Shown here in pieces: positions 1 through 5,637 of a stretch of DNA of 5,822 nucleotides. The notes beneath the pieces are model-generated. The model was not told where the DNA came from and made no database searches. It saw only the letters and a list, made by a program, of their open reading frames with translations. This stretch comes from Treponema sp. (GTDB lineage Bacteria > Spirochaetota > Spirochaetia > Treponematales > Breznakiellaceae): contig JAIRMT010000100.1 of the NCBI GenBank assembly GCA_031258505.1, forward strand, positions 1 through 5,822, given 5' to 3'. Position 1 is the stretch's first letter, and each line of letters begins with the position of its first letter. A program made the position numbers and the translations under genes.

Positions 1-259
1 GGCGTGCAGTTGTCAATGGTACAGAGTGTGAAAGGGATGAGATGCGGTATACGCTTTCGCTGGGATTTGGAAGCATATCGAGACCATGTTCAAGCTGCTT
101 AACGACCAGGCTATTCAGAGCCGGCTGATTTCTATGCGTTTATCATGGCGGGTTGTGGACATTCATGGCGAGGAGCGGCTTGGGATTCTATATTAGAAGA
201 GCGCTGAAAAGACGCTGTATCCTGCGCCGCTTGTCAACAATTTTATTATTTTTAGAACT
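1..259. other. Leader region without an identifiable gene; possible decayed gene end
   Basis: No complete gene can be supported here. Plus frame 3 is open from the window edge to a TGA at 131-133 (it includes VNGTECERDEMRYTLSLG). Plus frame 1 is open to a TAA at 100-102. Plus frame 2 is open from 41 to a TAG at 194-196 and has an ATG at 86 that would give 36 residues (MFKLLNDQAIQSRL...RLGILY). The frame 2 peptide looks protein-like, and reading from frame 3 into frame 2 near position 65 would make a longer peptide. That would fit the frameshifted tail of an upstream gene, but I recognise no family. Positions 237-259 are AT-rich and could hold the promoter of the next gene. A TTGTCA at 231-236 is a possible -35, but no good -10 lies at the right spacing. 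No Shine-Dalgarno sequence is visible before the ATG at 260. Confidence 0.4.
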
Positions 260-1015
260 ATGTGGAATATATTTAAACCTGACGAGGGGTGCTGGTATCA
301 GTGGAAGCTCTGCGGCGCGGAAGCCTATCTGCGGAAAACTGGTATTGAGTGGCAAAGCTCGTTCAAGTCTCTTCCTTTTTATAAGCTGGAGGGCTTTTGC
401 GGCCTGTTCAACGAACAGGCGCCGTCCAGTAACCTTGCGGTGGCGTCGGCGTGGGGCGTGGGTGAGCGGGTCTCTCTGCGGCCATATCTGCCAACGCCGT
501 ACTTCGTAACCCTGCGGAAACCAGTGCGGCTTTTCACCGGCCATGAGGCGCGCTTCATCGTAGACCTGCCGCCCTTATTCAAAATCGAGTGCTGCCCGGA
601 CATCGCGCTCGCTGAGTTCATGCCGTATACGCTCTCGAAGACATGGTTTGGGGAAAATACCAGCGAGGGCGGTCTCTATCTTTCCCTGCCAAACGCGCTG
701 ACGCCTTGGTCTGCTGGAAACAATGAGCATCCGGCATCACTGGCGCGCTGCTCTATCACGGTCAAGAACACCGCGAAGAGCGCCTTTGACCTGAGCTATC
801 TGGTGATATACCCTCGACCGCTTTCGATTTATGCGGAACATGGAAGTCTGCTTACTGACCAGCTTGAGCTTGAGTATACCGGCAGCGACCTCAAGATGAA
901 CGTGAAGCAGCCTGATGGCAAGCCCACTATGCTCACAGCAGGCGTTAAAACTGATCCGGGTGATGAACTTTTTCGCCGGAGTATGGATATTATTCATCAC
1001 ATCACACGATTCTGA
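260..1015 (+). CDS. DUF432-like protein of unknown function, next to an MscS channel
   Basis: A 251-residue soluble-looking protein with no signal peptide and no membrane segment. Near the N-terminus is a tryptophan-, cysteine- and glycine-rich stretch (EGCWYQWKLCGAEAYLRK, about residues 10-27). The middle contains FVTLRKPVRLFTGHEARF and LAEFMPYTLSKTWFGENT, and the C-terminus has a predicted amphipathic helix (DELFRRSMDIIHHITRF). From memory this resembles the DUF432 family (Pfam PF04254), found in archaea and some bacteria including spirochaetes and often beside MscS-type channels. The assignment is recollection and not the result of a search. The biochemical role is unknown. The 15-base gap to the channel gene suggests one transcript and a job linked to the channel or to osmotic or membrane stress. 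ATG 260 is the first ATG after an in-frame TAG at 194-196. No clear ribosome binding site precedes it, so the start is less certain than the frame. Confidence 0.72.
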   Translation: MWNIFKPDEGCWYQWKLCGAEAYLRKTGIEWQSSFKSLPFYKLEGFCGLFNEQAPSSNLAVASAWGVGERVSLRPYLPTPYFVTLRKPVRLFTGHEARFIVDLPPLFKIECCPDIALAEFMPYTLSKTWFGENTSEGGLYLSLPNALTPWSAGNNEHPASLARCSITVKNTAKSAFDLSYLVIYPRPLSIYAEHGSLLTDQLELEYTGSDLKMNVKQPDGKPTMLTAGVKTDPGDELFRRSMDIIHHITRF

Positions 1016-1030
1016 AGTAAAGGTTGATAT

Positions 1031-1918
1031 ATGAATCCAAATAATTTTATAAAAGATGTTGAAGAACGTATCATTGAGACTAATCCGTCTCAAATCGTTG
1101 TCCGCGCCGTAAGCGCCCTAGTCATGGCGTTTGCGATTATCATGGTCTTTAACCTGCTTCAGTTATTGCTGGGGCGGGCGCTGAAGAAAAAGCTCTCCGC
1201 GCAGCGCAACTTCATCCTCCGCAAGGGCATCAAGTACACGGGTATTTTGATAGCGCTGTTCTTCGTGTTTAGGAGCATGGGTATCGACACTTCCGCGCTC
1301 TTGGGCGCAGCCGGAGTCGTGGGTATCGTGCTTGGCTTCGCTGCCCAAACCACAGTGGCAAGCTGCATCTCTGGCTTCTTTCTCATATCTGAAAAACCGT
1401 TCAAGGTGGGCGACGCGATTCAGGTAGATACGCTCTTGGGTACGGTTCTGTCGGTTGATTTGCTTTCAGTGAAGCTGCGCACGTTTGATAACCTCTTTGT
1501 GCGTATTCCCAACGAGACTATTATCAAGGCAAACCTCATCACCCTCACCCGCTATGCCATACGCAGGCTTGACCTCTCGTTCAGCGTGGCGTATACAACC
1601 AATCTTGAACAGGCGCGCGATGTACTCATGGATATTGCGGCAAAGAATACCTATGTGCTGGATAACCCGACGCCGCTGTTCCGTGTTGATAAGTTCGACG
1701 AGCGCGGTGTTGGTATCATTATGAGCCTGTGGTTCGACAAGAACTTCGTGCTTGAAACCAAGACTTCCGTACTTATGGACATCAAGCGGCGCTTTGATGA
1801 AGAACGTATTGAATTAACCTATCAAAAAGTAGATATTGGAATAGTTCCAGCGCAGTTTTCAGAGAAGTCATTCGACGGCGTTACCGAACTTGAAGGTAAC
1901 TTGAATGATGTTGTATGA
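1031..1918 (+). CDS. mscS: Small-conductance mechanosensitive channel, MscS family
   Basis: A 295-residue inner-membrane channel, close in length to the compact E. coli MscS type. It would open under membrane tension during hypo-osmotic shock to release solutes. The first membrane segment lies at about residues 22-48 and the second at about 68-84. The pore-lining TM3 is the Gly/Ala-rich stretch from about 89 to 118 (LLGAAGVVGIVLGFAAQ at 90-106, then TTVASCISGFFLI). The family's beta domain follows: EKPFKVGDAIQVD (121-133), GTVLSVDLLSVKLRTFDN (137-154) and the conserved VRIPNETI (157-164). Next comes the alpha/beta vestibule domain to about residue 272 and a short acidic tail. Oligomerisation as a heptamer is family knowledge. 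The start is supported by AAAGG at 1019-1023, seven bases before ATG 1031. It follows the DUF432-like gene by 15 bases and its stop overlaps the ribosome binding site of ftsH, so the three genes probably form one operon. Confidence 0.95.
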   Translation: MNPNNFIKDVEERIIETNPSQIVVRAVSALVMAFAIIMVFNLLQLLLGRALKKKLSAQRNFILRKGIKYTGILIALFFVFRSMGIDTSALLGAAGVVGIVLGFAAQTTVASCISGFFLISEKPFKVGDAIQVDTLLGTVLSVDLLSVKLRTFDNLFVRIPNETIIKANLITLTRYAIRRLDLSFSVAYTTNLEQARDVLMDIAAKNTYVLDNPTPLFRVDKFDERGVGIIMSLWFDKNFVLETKTSVLMDIKRRFDEERIELTYQKVDIGIVPAQFSEKSFDGVTELEGNLNDVV

Positions 1919-1924
1919 GAGGAG
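1918..1924 (+). promoter_or_regulatory. Ribosome binding site of ftsH overlapping the mscS stop
   Basis: AGAGGAG lies six bases before the ftsH ATG at 1931 and shares its first A with the TGA stop of mscS (1916-1918). Ribosomes finishing mscS would stop on the ftsH initiation region, which favours translational coupling. A start-stop ATGTAA (1926-1931) lies between this site and the real start and overlaps it as ATGTAATG. Confidence 0.75.
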
Positions 1925-1930
1925 TATGTA

Positions 1931-3847
1931 ATGAACGACGGTGATAAAAAGCCGAAAAAAAATGGCCTGCGTTTCCCTTTTGGCGGTCCACAGCTTCCTG
2001 ACCCGAAGAAATTCGGCGGCTGGAAATTTACTATTATCTATATTGTTATCTTAATCGTAGGCATGAGCCTTTTTAACTATGTCTTTATGAACAGGGTGAA
2101 CCCGACTATTGATTTCTCCGAGTTCAAGGCGAGAATCGCGAGCGGCGAAATCAAACGGGTGGAACTTACCGACTCCTACTTTACCGGCTACACAACCCAG
2201 CGCCAACTTACTCAGGTACCCGGCTTGCGAAGCAATCTGCGCGCGGCGAATGTCTATCGCACGGTGGGTATACTCACCGAAGACTTTATACGCCTGCTTG
2301 ACTCCCAAGGCGTAGGCTACTACGCCGTATCCCGTGAGGGCAGCGCAATTCTCAACATCATCTTTAGTTGGGTACTGCCCATTGCCATTTTTTTCTTCAT
2401 CTGGCGTTTCCTTATGAAGCGGCTGGGTAATATGGGCGGCAATGTGCTTTCTGTGGGTCAGAACCGTGCTGTTATTGTGGCTGAGGGCGATATTGTTACC
2501 CGCTTCTCCGATGTGGCTGGCGTTGATGAGGCTAAGGAGGAGCTGGTTGAGGTGGTTGATTTCTTAAAGAACCCGAAAAAGTACACTGACATTGGCGGTA
2601 AGATACCCAAGGGTGTACTGCTCGTGGGGCCGCCGGGAACTGGCAAGACCTTGCTGGCGCGGGCTGTGGCTGGTGAGGCTGGCGTGGCCTTCTTTCGCAT
2701 GAGCGGCGCTGATTTTGTCGAGATGTTTGTTGGCGTGGGTGCAGCGCGGGTGCGCGACCTCTTCAAGCAGGCGCGGGATAAGGCGCCGTGTATCATTTTT
2801 ATTGACGAGCTTGACGCCATTGGTAAGAGCCGCATCAACAACATTGCGGGCGGTAATGACGAGCGGGAACAGACCCTGAACCAGTTGCTGGTTGAGATGG
2901 ACGGCTTCGACGCCACTAGCGGCCTTATCATACTGGCGGCCACGAACCGCCCGGACGTACTTGATCCCGCGCTCCTGCGCCCGGGTCGCTTTGACCGGCA
3001 GGTGCTGGTTGACCGCCCTGACCTCAAGGGACGAGAAGCCATTCTTTCCATTCACTCCAAGCCGGTTAAACTCAGCCCTCAGGTTGATCTCGCGGCAGTT
3101 GCCCGCCTTACATCAGGCTTTGTAGGCGCTGATCTCGCCAACATTGTGAATGAGGCTGCCCTGCTTGCGGTGCGTGGCGGGCGCACCTTGGTTATCCAGA
3201 AAGACTTTGAGGAAGCCATTGAAAAAACCGTGGCCGGTCTTCAGAAGAAGAACCGTATCATCAAGGATGATGAACGCCGTATCGTGGCCTTCCATGAAAC
3301 CGGCCATGCGCTCATTGCTGCTTTTACTCCGGGCTCTGATCCAGTGCAGAAAATCTCGATTGTGCCTCGGGGCTTTGGCGCGCTTGGGTATACCCTGCAA
3401 ATGCCAGTGGAAGACCGCTACCTTATGACTGAGGACGAACTGCTTGGCAAGATCAACGTGCTTTTAGGCGGACGCGCTGCCGAGGAATTGGTGTTTGGCA
3501 AAATCTCAACCGGCGCCGCCAATGACCTCACCAAAGCCGCCGATGTTGCCCGCCGCATGATTACCGATTATGGTATGAGCGCCCGTTTCAAGAACGTGGC
3601 TCTCACCCAACGCGGCGCTTCTATGCTCGGCACTCATGAGCAGCGGGAACCCCAATTCCAGCGCGAATACTCCGAGTCCACCCAGCAGTACATTGACGAG
3701 GAAATGGCCTCCATGATGGAGACCCAGTACAACATAGTTAAAACTATGCTTTCCGAGCGCCGCTCCTTACTCGACAGCATTGCCGCCCAGCTTCTGGAAA
3801 AGGAAACGCTTGATGAACATGAGTTCAAGGCAATGGTCAACATTTAA
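1931..3847 (+). CDS. ftsH: ATP-dependent zinc metalloprotease FtsH
   Basis: A 638-residue membrane-anchored AAA+ protease, full length for the family. It extracts and degrades misassembled membrane proteins and short-lived regulators in the cytoplasm. The charged N-terminus is followed by TM1 (about residues 33-53), an extracytoplasmic domain (about 54-138) and TM2 (about 139-162). The AAA module has Walker A GPPGTGKT at 233-240, the pore motif FVG at 266-268, Walker B IIFIDELDAIG at 288-298 and the second region of homology ATNRPDVLDPALLRPGRFDR at 337-356. The protease domain carries HETGH at 455-459 (the HEXXH zinc site with catalytic glutamate 456). The likely third zinc ligand is Asp532 in STGAANDLTKA, at the spacing expected from the E. 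coli enzyme. All catalytic residues are present. Activity as a hexamer is family knowledge. The GKSR segment after Walker B resembles spirochaete FtsH as I recall it. The start is set by a strong ribosome binding site at 1918-1924. The placement beside mscS, and not with tilS or hpt, is notable. Confidence 0.99.
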   Translation: MNDGDKKPKKNGLRFPFGGPQLPDPKKFGGWKFTIIYIVILIVGMSLFNYVFMNRVNPTIDFSEFKARIASGEIKRVELTDSYFTGYTTQRQLTQVPGLRSNLRAANVYRTVGILTEDFIRLLDSQGVGYYAVSREGSAILNIIFSWVLPIAIFFFIWRFLMKRLGNMGGNVLSVGQNRAVIVAEGDIVTRFSDVAGVDEAKEELVEVVDFLKNPKKYTDIGGKIPKGVLLVGPPGTGKTLLARAVAGEAGVAFFRMSGADFVEMFVGVGAARVRDLFKQARDKAPCIIFIDELDAIGKSRINNIAGGNDEREQTLNQLLVEMDGFDATSGLIILAATNRPDVLDPALLRPGRFDRQVLVDRPDLKGREAILSIHSKPVKLSPQVDLAAVARLTSGFVGADLANIVNEAALLAVRGGRTLVIQKDFEEAIEKTVAGLQKKNRIIKDDERRIVAFHETGHALIAAFTPGSDPVQKISIVPRGFGALGYTLQMPVEDRYLMTEDELLGKINVLLGGRAAEELVFGKISTGAANDLTKAADVARRMITDYGMSARFKNVALTQRGASMLGTHEQREPQFQREYSESTQQYIDEEMASMMETQYNIVKTMLSERRSLLDSIAAQLLEKETLDEHEFKAMVNI

Positions 3848-3872
3848 CATTATGTAAGAATAGTGATATACT
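3844..3872 (+). promoter_or_regulatory. Predicted sigma70-type promoter for the transporter gene
   Basis: TTAACA (3844-3849) and TATACT (3867-3872) each match the -35 and -10 consensus at five of six bases. The spacer is an ideal 17 bases. TG at 3864-3865, one base before the -10, adds an extended -10 element. The -35 overlaps the ftsH stop codon (3845-3847). Transcription would begin near 3879, leaving a leader of about 100 bases that contains both inverted repeats at 3881-3947. This is a match by eye with no expression evidence. Confidence 0.6.
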
Positions 3873-3880
3873 GTGATGCT

Positions 3881-3898
3881 TTCATCATTTTTGATGAA
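3881..3898. repeat. Inverted repeat 1, TTCATCA-4-TGATGAA
   Basis: TTCATCA (3881-3887) and TGATGAA (3892-3898) form a perfect 7-base inverted repeat around TTTT. It lies at the predicted transcription start, which suits a repressor operator. A further partial half-site TGATG is at 3874-3878. No T-run follows the second arm, so it is a poor intrinsic terminator. The same heptamer is used by the second inverted repeat at 3920-3947. Confidence 0.6.
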
Positions 3899-3917
3899 TT
3901 ACAAATAAAGTAAACCT

Positions 3918-3949
3918 GTTTCATCAGGAACAACGTTCACTGATGAAGC
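3918..3949. repeat. Inverted repeat 2, long hairpin built on the same heptamer
   Basis: TTCATCAG (3920-3927) pairs with CTGATGAA (3940-3947). GAAC (3928-3931) pairs with GTTC (3935-3938), leaving a loop of three bases and one bulged A at 3939. A G-C pair and a G-U wobble extend the outer end (3918-3919 with 3948-3949), giving about 14 pairs. In RNA this would be a stable hairpin 17 bases before the transporter's ribosome binding site. No T-run follows, so it is more likely an operator or a leader-RNA structure than a terminator. Confidence 0.6.
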
Positions 3950-3965
3950 GTTTATAAGGTTAAAG

Positions 3966-3972
3966 AAAGGAG
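3966..3972 (+). promoter_or_regulatory. Ribosome binding site of the transporter gene
   Basis: AAAGGAG lies seven bases before ATG 3980 in a purine-rich, probably unstructured stretch. It is the strongest ribosome binding site in the window after that of ftsH, and it fixes the transporter start. Confidence 0.75.
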
Positions 3973-3979
3973 AAAGAAA

Positions 3980-5260
3980 ATGACTATTACGGCATGGGTG
4001 GCGGCGCTTATTTTCCTTGTCATGTTTGCGTTAATCTCCACCGAGAAGCTGACTAACGCGGTGGCTGCGGCGGCGGGCGCGGCGTTATGTATCATTTGCG
4101 GCATTATCAAACAGGAGTCAGTGTATACCTCGATAAACTGGGACGTGATCCTCCTGCTGCTCAACATGATGATCATTGTGAACATTACGAAAACAACGGG
4201 TATCTTCCAGTTTCTCGCGGTGAAAACCGCAAAGGTGGCAAAAGGCTCGCCCATAGCCATACTGATCCTGCTATCCATCTTAACCGCATTTATTTCCGCG
4301 TTTCTCGACAATGTTACGACGATCCTCATTATCGCGCCAGTAGCAATCACCATTGCTGCGGAACTGGCGGTTAGTCCCTTGCCGTTCCTCATCTGCCTCG
4401 CTATTTCGTCCAACATCGGCGGCACAGCGACCTTAATCGGGGATCCGCCCAATATCATGATAGCGACTGCGGGCAACCTCTCGTTTGGCTCGTTTATCAC
4501 CCATGTTGCGCTGCTTATCATCGTTATTCTGGCGGTGTTCTGCCTCTTGGCGACTGCCCTCTTCCGCAAACAGCTTGCTGTGTCTGAAGAAAAAAAAGCG
4601 CGCATCATGAAACTTAATGAAAAGGAGTTTCTCAAAGACCCAACACTGCTCCGTGAGAGCTTGTTTATCCTACTACTTACGATTGTTGGCTTCTTTTTCA
4701 ACCGTCTTCTGGGTGTTGATGAGTCTACCATAGCGATGTGCGGCGCGGCGCTCATGATGCTCTGTTACGGCAAGCGCGGCATAGGCGAAATCTTTAAGGA
4801 AGTCGAGTGGACGACGATTATCTTTTTCTGCGGCTTGTTTATCCTGGTTGGCGCGCTCGTGGATCAGGGCATTATCGCCCTCTGCTCACAAGAACTCATC
4901 AGCATAACAAACGATAACTTTGAGTCTGCTACTGTGCTGATCCTGTGGGTATCAGGAATTTTTTCCGCGTTTCTTGACAACATCCCTTATACAGCGACGA
5001 TGATCCCGCTGATTGAAGGTTTTGGTACAGGCGCAGACGCTTCAGCAATACAGCCCTTGTGGTGGGCGCTGTCGCTTGGCGCGTGTCTGGGCGGCAACGG
5101 CACGCTCATCGGCGCATCTGCCAACGTGATTGTAGCAAGCCTTGCACAGAAAGCAGGCTGGCGCCTGCGCTTTATCGAGTTCACCAAATACGGCCTTTTG
5201 ATCACAGCGATAAACCTGCTCATCTGCACTGCGTATCTTGTGCTGAAATATTTTGTGTAA
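3980..5260 (+). CDS. ArsB/NhaD-superfamily (P-protein-like) membrane transporter
   Basis: A 426-residue, very hydrophobic inner-membrane permease with about ten to twelve predicted membrane segments. It shows the two-fold internal repeat of the ion transporter superfamily. The first half has FLDNVTT (108-114) followed by SNIGGTATLIGDPPN (144-158). The second half repeats this as FLDNIPYTAT (331-340) and LGGNGTLIGASANV (370-383). These paired motifs are typical of the ArsB/NhaD permease group, which includes arsenite exporters, Na+/H+ antiporters and animal P-protein (OCA2) relatives. A charged cytoplasmic loop (about residues 196-226) separates the halves. The substrate cannot be told from the sequence. 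No arsR, arsA or arsC gene is visible nearby, so an arsenite role is not supported. Length and ends look complete. It has its own predicted promoter and operator-like repeats upstream, so it is probably regulated apart from ftsH. It ends eight bases before a converging minus-strand pseudogene. Confidence 0.93.
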   Translation: MTITAWVAALIFLVMFALISTEKLTNAVAAAAGAALCIICGIIKQESVYTSINWDVILLLLNMMIIVNITKTTGIFQFLAVKTAKVAKGSPIAILILLSILTAFISAFLDNVTTILIIAPVAITIAAELAVSPLPFLICLAISSNIGGTATLIGDPPNIMIATAGNLSFGSFITHVALLIIVILAVFCLLATALFRKQLAVSEEKKARIMKLNEKEFLKDPTLLRESLFILLLTIVGFFFNRLLGVDESTIAMCGAALMMLCYGKRGIGEIFKEVEWTTIIFFCGLFILVGALVDQGIIALCSQELISITNDNFESATVLILWVSGIFSAFLDNIPYTATMIPLIEGFGTGADASAIQPLWWALSLGACLGGNGTLIGASANVIVASLAQKAGWRLRFIEFTKYGLLITAINLLICTAYLVLKYFV

Positions 5261-5261
5261 A

Positions 5262-5275
5262 GGGGGTTTAGGGGG
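5262..5275. repeat. Two G5 tracts just after the transporter stop
   Basis: GGGGG at 5262-5266 and 5271-5275 are separated by TTTA. Only two tracts occur, so a one-strand G-quadruplex cannot form from this alone. No hairpin terminator is evident directly after the transporter gene. Confidence 0.5.
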
Positions 5276-5450
5276 CAGTTCTTGCGTTACGGACACCTGT
5301 TCCATAGAATGGAGCTTCCCCCGTCTTTTGCTTTGCGCTTCCTGTATAAGCCGGTGATGGTTACTGCTTCGTTGGAGACGGTGTACCTGAAATCCGCCAT
5401 GTTCTGGACGAATGTGGCGGTTGCCGCAAGGATATTCCTTTTTTCATCAT
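5268..5450 (-). pseudogene. Frameshifted N-terminal remnant of a BspA-type leucine-rich-repeat protein
   Basis: Reading the minus strand from ATG 5450 (second ATG 5447), the frame starts MMKKG. A one-base shift at the A6 tract (5439-5444) enters a frame reading RNILAATATFVQN, then ADFRYTVSNEAVTITG (ending at 5350). A second one-base shift in TTA (5347-5349) restores YTGSAKQ, and that frame stops at 5268-5270. Joined, the pieces read like the start of treponemal BspA-type surface LRR proteins: lysine start, short signal-peptide-like core, ADFRYTV, VTITG, YTGSAK. The expected LRR body (VVIP... and IG..AF repeats) is missing, so the 3' part has been deleted or replaced. A weak AAGAAG (5457-5462) precedes the start. 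Family assignment is from recollection. The two compensating frames and the missing body support a dead gene, though a sequencing error at the A6 tract could explain one shift. Confidence 0.6.
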
Positions 5451-5637
5451 GTTTTACTTCTTTACAGCGTGTGTATCTGTCTTTCCTGTTCCTACAGCAC
5501 GCTGCTTTTCGATCCCAACATCCCCTCTTCAGTTGCATATCATACACGGCCAAGAACCTCCGGCGCAACTTCCAGATACCTCCATCAGTTTCCGGTTTTT
5601 TGCCATGGGCAGCAAAAGACTGGAGACTAACGCCTTT
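5451..5637. other. Spacer between two minus-strand remnants or genes
   Basis: This stretch lies between the stop of the right-edge gene and the start of the LRR remnant. The minus-strand frame of the right-edge gene stays open through it after the TAA at 5638-5640. Its translation is rich in Arg, Lys and Cys and resembles no family I know, so it is probably non-coding. No terminator hairpin with a T-run was seen. Confidence 0.4.

Noticed and set aside
153..509. 118-codon plus-strand open frame overlapping the DUF432-like gene
   Set aside because: It is rich in Arg, Ser and Cys like an out-of-frame shadow, has no ribosome binding site, and overlaps the better-supported frame starting at 260.
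2458..3051. 197-codon minus-strand open frame inside ftsH
   Set aside because: It is antisense to the highly conserved AAA domain of ftsH. The Ser/Arg-rich translation is typical of a shadow frame.
3873..3888. CRP-like site (TGTGA-N6-CATCA)
   Set aside because: Only one half-site matches the consensus. The pattern is better explained by the repeated TGATG/CATCA heptamer.
3881..3947. Intrinsic terminator for the ftsH operon
   Set aside because: Both hairpins lack a following T-run. A promoter lies just upstream, so operator or leader structure is more likely.
3952..4755. 267-codon minus-strand open frame opposite the transporter
   Set aside because: It is antisense to clear membrane segments with duplicated family motifs. 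It is a long shadow frame produced by codon bias.
5301..5313. Terminator hairpin TCCAT-AGA-ATGGA after the transporter gene
   Set aside because: The stem is only five pairs and no T-run follows. It lies in the former coding part of the LRR remnant.
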